From: Melieria omissa
Taxonomy: Eukaryota > Arthropoda > Insecta > Diptera > Ulidiidae
NCBI GenBank assembly: GCA_963971225.1
Contig: OZ020269.1
Location: 107,331,486-107,395,485 of the forward strand
Length of the DNA: 64,000 bases
Reading direction: 5' to 3'
Part shown: one piece after another, positions 59,470-64,000 of the stretch
Position numbering within the stretch: the first letter of the stretch is position 1
How the letters are laid out: each line of letters starts with the position of its first letter
Notes under the pieces: generated by a model
Databases searched by the model: none
Seen by the model: the letters and a program-made list of their open reading frames with translations, nothing else
What the model was told of the DNA's origin: nothing
Translations under genes and position numbers: made by a program

Positions 59470-59880
59470 TGATCGATCTTTTGCTTTTCCATGTCTCTAG
59501 GGAGCGTGAGGCTTCGACAAGACCTTATGGCCTGAGTTGATTAGTTCATCGGTCAAGGTTTTGCTATTCGTTCGTTTAGATCCAGATTGTACTTTAGGTA
59601 TTCTTAGAGAATAGCCTCGAAAGAATAGCTTGGATCAGCACTGTCCCACTGTCTGGGGCCATTTATGGTTTGCCCAATCGATGAATTCCCGTTTGACACA
59701 ATGTCTGCACTTAGTCTTGCTGGCAACTATGATCGGTTCAGTTCCATAAGGTCGTCTTGCGGCTCCATTCTTTGCCAATCTGTATGCTTTCTCATTGCCA
59801 TTGTGTGCCCAGTGCGCGGGAATCGAGTGTACTATTATCCGATTGTCCTTTGAATTATCTGGAACGGAACATTTGATGTC
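59470..59880 (-). mobile_element. Non-LTR retrotransposon RNase H relic
   Basis: Minus-strand translation gives IPAHWAHNGNEKAYRLAKNG followed by AARRPYGTEPII (about 59825-59730), matching the VPGH.GI.GNEKAD.LA..GA pattern of non-LTR RNase H. It continues KREFIDWANHKWPQTVGQ with a stop after it. Only the end of the domain and following region survive. Confidence 0.65.
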
Positions 59881-60426
59881 TCCCAGACTACCTTAGAATC
59901 AAACGTCGTCGAGTTAGTAACTTGGTTTCGCGATATTCGCCTATGCTGGGTTCCAGGTCAAAGAGATATTCCAGGGAACTGTAGAGCTTACTTTTAACAT
60001 GTAAGCTTCGTACCCATGCGAGCTCTATACACGATACGAATTTAAGATGGGTTGAAGGCAACACAAGCCTCCTTGCGTTCTAAAGAACTCCTCTCAATAA
60101 ACAGATCCCAGATCAGAACTATGATCGGTGTCCTTACGGGTCACTGCCTAATCGGTACCCACGCAAGAAGGATGGGGCTGTTTTCGAACGACTTCTGTCA
60201 CAGCTTTTTGGGCAAAGAGGAGGAAGAAAATATTCCTCACTTCCTATGTTACTGTCTAGAAGATCTAGCTGATAAGACCATACGCCGTCTACTAAGCTTC
60301 GTTAATAGCTTTAACTGGTTTAACAAGTGAGCGAAATGATGCTCGATCTCAAGTGGTATTACAATGGGCCGCCTGGCCTAAGTGTGCTCCTCCTGGAGCA
60401 GCCACACCTACCTACCTACCTACCTA
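59881..60426 (+). mobile_element. Non-LTR retrotransposon 3' end (RNase H, zinc-knuckle-like region, tail)
   Basis: Plus strand: LCWVPGQRDIPGN (about 59950-59988, RNase H), then after frame breaks an open stretch with RSQIRTMIGVLTGHCLIGTH and ARRMGLFSNDFC, and EEEENIPHFLC. This is the conserved region between RNase H and the 3' end in many insect non-LTR elements, including the EEET..H.LC pattern. The 3' untranslated end reads TACAATGGGCC...GCAGCCAC and closes in (CCTA)n at about 60408-60426. It abuts an oppositely oriented relic at 59470-59880. Confidence 0.75.
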
Positions 60427-60589
60427 GTAACTTGGTTAGTTAATAACTTCGTTGTTTATGTGTTATTTTTTCAAATCAGGGATCTGGTGGCAGAAAAAGC
60501 CTTGCATCTGTGAGATTCCTGTAGTGTCTTTCAAGTGAAGGTATTTGCTGTAAGAGAAGCGTTTAGGATTCTTTTACAGCATAACGTCC

Positions 60590-61260
60590 GGGCAAAGGAT
60601 GTTTGCATCTTCTCCAAACACTCGCCATGTTTATAGCAAAATCTAAAACAATCAGAGACCATAGAGATTTGCTGAGGCTAGTGAGCTGCCAGGTGGGCCT
60701 CACCTTTTTTGGATACCCGGCCACGCGGGCAATCACAGGAATAAGTCGGCTGATGAGCTGACCAGAGTGCGGTCTGCTATGGACTCACTACCAGAGCAGT
60801 TCATGCCGCTTTTAAGTGCAAAGCTAAGACAGATAGAGGATTACTTCCTAGCAGACCGTAGATGGCCAAATCTCTCCAGCTGCAGAGTGGCTCTACAGAT
60901 TTGGCTCGATCTACTGTTAGATTATCCTAGGAATGCCTGAAGGCTGACGTCAGGGATCAAGGGTCATTGGCCAATTGGTCTTCATGCAGCGAATTTGGCC
61001 CTTCCACAATTGCTTTTACAGAAGCTGTAGGGAGGAAGATGAGGAAGAGACACTTGCACACTTTGTAGGCTGCTTTGCCTAACACTCGATATCCTAAAAA
61101 CAGTCTAATAGGCTCTCATGCCGATTTGTCGGAGACAAGACTGAGATGCGTCAAGTCCTCTCAAGTCCCTCTCCTCAAGTTTTCTCTCCCATATTCGGTG
61201 AATTAACTTATTTTGTGCTAATTGAGCAAATTCAGAGAGCTCGCAGTTCCTGTTACCTCA
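60590..61260 (+). mobile_element. Second plus-strand non-LTR RNase H relic
   Basis: FWIPGHAGNHRNKSADELTR (about 60700-60760) is a well-kept RNase H motif. It is followed by an open stretch to a stop near 60940 and, after breaks, FYRSCREEDEEETLAHFVGC (about 61010-61070). It differs in wording from the element at 59881 and so represents another family or subfamily. Confidence 0.7.
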
Positions 61261-62568
61261 TCACTTTCCCTGAGACCAGTTCATTTCTTCCACAATCTGA
61301 GTTTGAATAGACACCATTCTGTTGCACAGTGTTGCATTCATTGTTGTTTATATTAATTTAATAACCGTTGTAACCGTTTTCACCTCATTATTTGTTTTAG
61401 TTTTGGTTTTGCTATCGAATGTTGCGATAAGATTTGAAAAAAAAGTCAACTACAGACAAATCAAAATCAACGCAGAACAGCAACAAAGGTATCATAAATT
61501 TTTTATGGCAAAAAATCAAATTATGGCAATTATCATTCATTATATCGCAATAAAAGTGTAATGGAAAATTTCCATTTGCATGTAAAAAAAATTTCTAGAA
61601 AAAATTTGCTAAAATGGCAACGCAGTTGAACTCAGAATGAACAGTTTTAGGTTAATTGTTCTTTAATTGTTTTTGACAATCAATTAATCGATGAATTAGC
61701 ATTAGAGACACTAAGCCAGAGAGTAGAAAATAGAAACAAAATTTACAAAGGTTGGCGCGTTTTTGGAACTGCGCAGCTAAATAGTTGTCGACCTTATCAA
61801 TCGACAATGAGGTATCAAAGCGAGTGAAGGTAGAAGGTTTTATGGGGTCTAATCGAAAGCAATTCTGCGTGCAATGCAGCGATAAGCAGCGAATGCAATT
61901 TGTCTGATTTTTTTTAATTATATTGAATTTTTTTATTCATTCAAAATGAGGAAGTTGCATAAAGCATTGAAGCGCACCCAACACTGAGGAAGTTACGTAA
62001 AAGACACACGCGACGGATAAGCCGGCCGATAGATAACGTCGGAGGAAATCGGCCGTAATGGCCAACACCCAGTGGCAAAATGATTGCCACAAGCAGAATC
62101 ACGTTTCACAATGGACATTGAATTTTATCGGCATTGACTGTTTTGTGCAACTCCCGACGCAACACGTGTTTCGTAACTGACTGACAAGTGCACTCGGCAA
62201 ATTCTGTGGCCGCGTCTAGCTTCCATTTCGACAGCGCTTTCAGTGAATTCCTCGCGTATGACTTTGACACGTGCGCTGCTTTTCCATTTACAGTTTAAAT
62301 TACAATCAGACGCCTCCACCTGTCAGCAACAACAGCATCGACCATTGTTGTCGCGTGGTGAAGTTACGGTCAGCTGCACCCATTGGCGCACTGTCTCAAC
62401 GGCCACGCACCAAAAAAAAGAAAACCCCACACAGACAACAGTTGTTGGTTGGTTTGTTTTGTTGTTGTTGTTGTTATAGTGCGATTGATTGAAGTTGCCA
62501 AAATAAACGACCTTAGGAAAAATGTTGCGATAAAATGCCAACATTGTTTGGTAATTACGATTTTGTGA
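61261..62568. other. Unique DNA, no gene supported
   Basis: AT-rich to about 61960, then GC-richer with (GTT)n at about 62457-62475. A 79-residue hydrophobic open frame (61322-61561) has no motif or context to support it. Confidence 0.45.
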
Positions 62569-63159
62569 TAGCGGTAATTTTACTGTTAAAAAATTCCTAA
62601 TTGCGCATTGTTGTTGTTAATATTGTAAACACCGAGACTTAAAGTGACTTTAGAAGGAGTTTTTCCCCGAACAACTAATGTGAGCAAATTGATTTTGGTT
62701 AAAGTTCTTCACACTAAATTGGAATCGATATATGAAAATTTGATTTTCTCATTAACCAATCGAACAAGATAAAGTTTATCGGACCTTTGCTAGTTGGTTC
62801 AGTTGAAATTTAAAGCTCTTTAGAATCACTTATAAAAAATTCGACTTTAATTCTTCTTTTCTTCTTCTTAATCTTAATCTTAGCGGTAATTTTACTGTTA
62901 AAAAATTCCTAATTGCGCATTGTTGTTGTTAATATTGTAAACACCGAGACTTAAAGTGACTTTAGAAGGAGTTTTTCCCCGAACAACTAATGTGAGCAAA
63001 TTGATTTTGGTTAAAGTTCTTCACACTAAATTGGAATCGATATATGAAAATTTGATTTTCTCATTAACCAATCGAACAAGATAAAGTTTATCGGACCTTT
63101 GCTAGTTGGTTCAGTTGAAATTTAAAGCTCTTTAGAATCACTTATAAAAAATTCGACTT
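62569..63159. repeat. Perfect 279-bp direct duplication
   Basis: Bases 62569-62847 are repeated without any difference I can find at 62881-63159 (offset 312). The 33-base spacer is C/T-rich (TTCTTCTTTTCTTCTTC), and a similar AATTCTTCTTCAG word follows the second copy at about 63183. A very recent duplication or an assembly artefact. Confidence 0.95.
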
Positions 63160-64000
63160 CATATCCGAACTCTAAGTATTTCAATTCTTCTTCAGTGTGT
63201 CGAATGATCGGAGTCTCATCGCAGGAGAATGTCAAGTCACAGAATGTTCCAATCAAATAACAAAAAAAAATTCGATTTGTTGTAATGGTAGATTTGAGGG
63301 AAGCAAGCCTACTTTTAAGTACTGAGATGCTCGAAATTTCCAGCCTAATACCACAAGATCCTCGAGAAAGGATCTTCTCCTCTTCATACCTCTGTAGATT
63401 TGATAGGAAGCCGAGAAACCACCACTGAAGAGGCAATTTCCCAACTATGTCAACTTTTCTTTATTGAAAATGCCTTCTTAAGACCACAAGATCTCATGGA
63501 CAGACTTCCTAAAGGAACAGTCTCCTTTATGGTTTAAATTTCGAATACCAAAAAATTTGAAAGATACGAGTACTTTCGATTGGAGGGGAGCCGAGATACT
63601 TGCACTGAAGAGGCATTTTCTCAAGCAATCAAGTAATCCAGCACTCAAGGAGACCATAGTTTATAGAAGAACCGGTGAAGAAGAGTGAAGTGGATCCACA
63701 TCCGTTCAGAATTATAAATCGAATGCGATCTTTTCAATTTCCGCTCTAATCAGCGACACCCAGCATTGGCAGCGCACATACGCCAACACTTTACTGCAGC
63801 GATAAACGATTATCGAATGTGCGTTCTGTCAACAGGGAAATTAAAAAAAGATGACAGCAATTTTATCGGCGTTATTGCGGCTTCTATTGGCGCGGAGATC
63901 ACCGGGCGGTGATAGTGTCGCACAGAAATATGGCGCAGCTTATCGCGGCAGCGTTCTTCATGCGCCACGAAGCGCCGCTTGGCTGCCGGGCGGGGCGCGG
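63160..64000. other. Unique DNA with a diverged local repeat
   Basis: GCCGAGA...CACTGAAGAGGCA occurs near 63410 and again near 63588, and ACCACAAGATC near 63349 and 63482, suggesting an old tandem duplication with rearrangement. The last 250 bases are GC-rich unique DNA. No gene recognised. Confidence 0.4.

Noticed and set aside
1..64000. CRISPR arrays, bacterial operons, prophage or LTR retrotransposon
   Set aside because: None of the hallmarks was seen; the window is eukaryotic and its tandem repeats lack the uniform repeat-spacer pattern.

Overview
This looks like a higher-fly (brachyceran dipteran) genome, most likely a tephritid fruit fly. The signs are divergent insect ionotropic receptors, an insect DUF1091 secreted protein, mariner relics, very frequent (CAA)n/(GTT)n runs in non-coding DNA, and compact fly-style introns next to very long ones. 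The species is not proven from sequence alone. Coding density is low: I support three intact intronless genes, one three-exon gene, and the first coding pieces of one long plus-strand gene.

Layout. 1-4746: GC-rich DNA, an AT-rich desert, then a promoter/5'UTR-like exon ending in a strong splice donor at 4747. 4747-8010: AT-rich intron 1 with an internally deleted mariner. 8011-8678: exon 2, mostly 5'UTR, ending with a short coding start (MRPNKYD) before a GTGAGT donor. 8679-51049: a 42-kb intron 2, then a 46-base exon at 51050-51095 that is in frame with exon 2. Inside intron 2, GC-richer single-copy islands alternate with degenerate tandem-repeat tracts (17.8-19.3, 21.1-23.4, 24.9-26.6, 43.8-45.1, 46.2-47.0 and 50.0-50.9 kb). 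It also holds a degraded mariner (15.4-16.6 kb), two tRNA-type SINE copies, two MITE-like elements (13.2 and 41.9 kb) and RNase H relics of non-LTR retrotransposons. On the opposite strand at 42.4-43.0 kb lies a complete three-exon DUF1091 gene that is easy to miss because its exons are short.

53.1-58.9 kb: three intact, head-to-tail, single-exon, divergent ionotropic receptor (IR) genes on the minus strand, each with signal peptide, split ligand-binding domain, three membrane segments and pore region. They form a local tandem chemoreceptor array. 59.4-61.3 kb: three RNase H-domain relics of non-LTR elements in both orientations. 62.6-63.2 kb: a perfect 279-bp direct duplication. The last few hundred bases are GC-richer unique DNA.

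How it fits together: the plus-strand gene appears to be a long-intron host gene whose intron carries an antisense secreted-protein gene and perhaps the IR array as well (if its next exon lies beyond 64 kb). The most unusual observations are the repeated use of about 80-105-bp monomers, twice in an alternating A-B dimer arrangement, in several tandem tracts with no evident sequence relationship, and the two possible N-termini of the host gene created by including or skipping exon 2.
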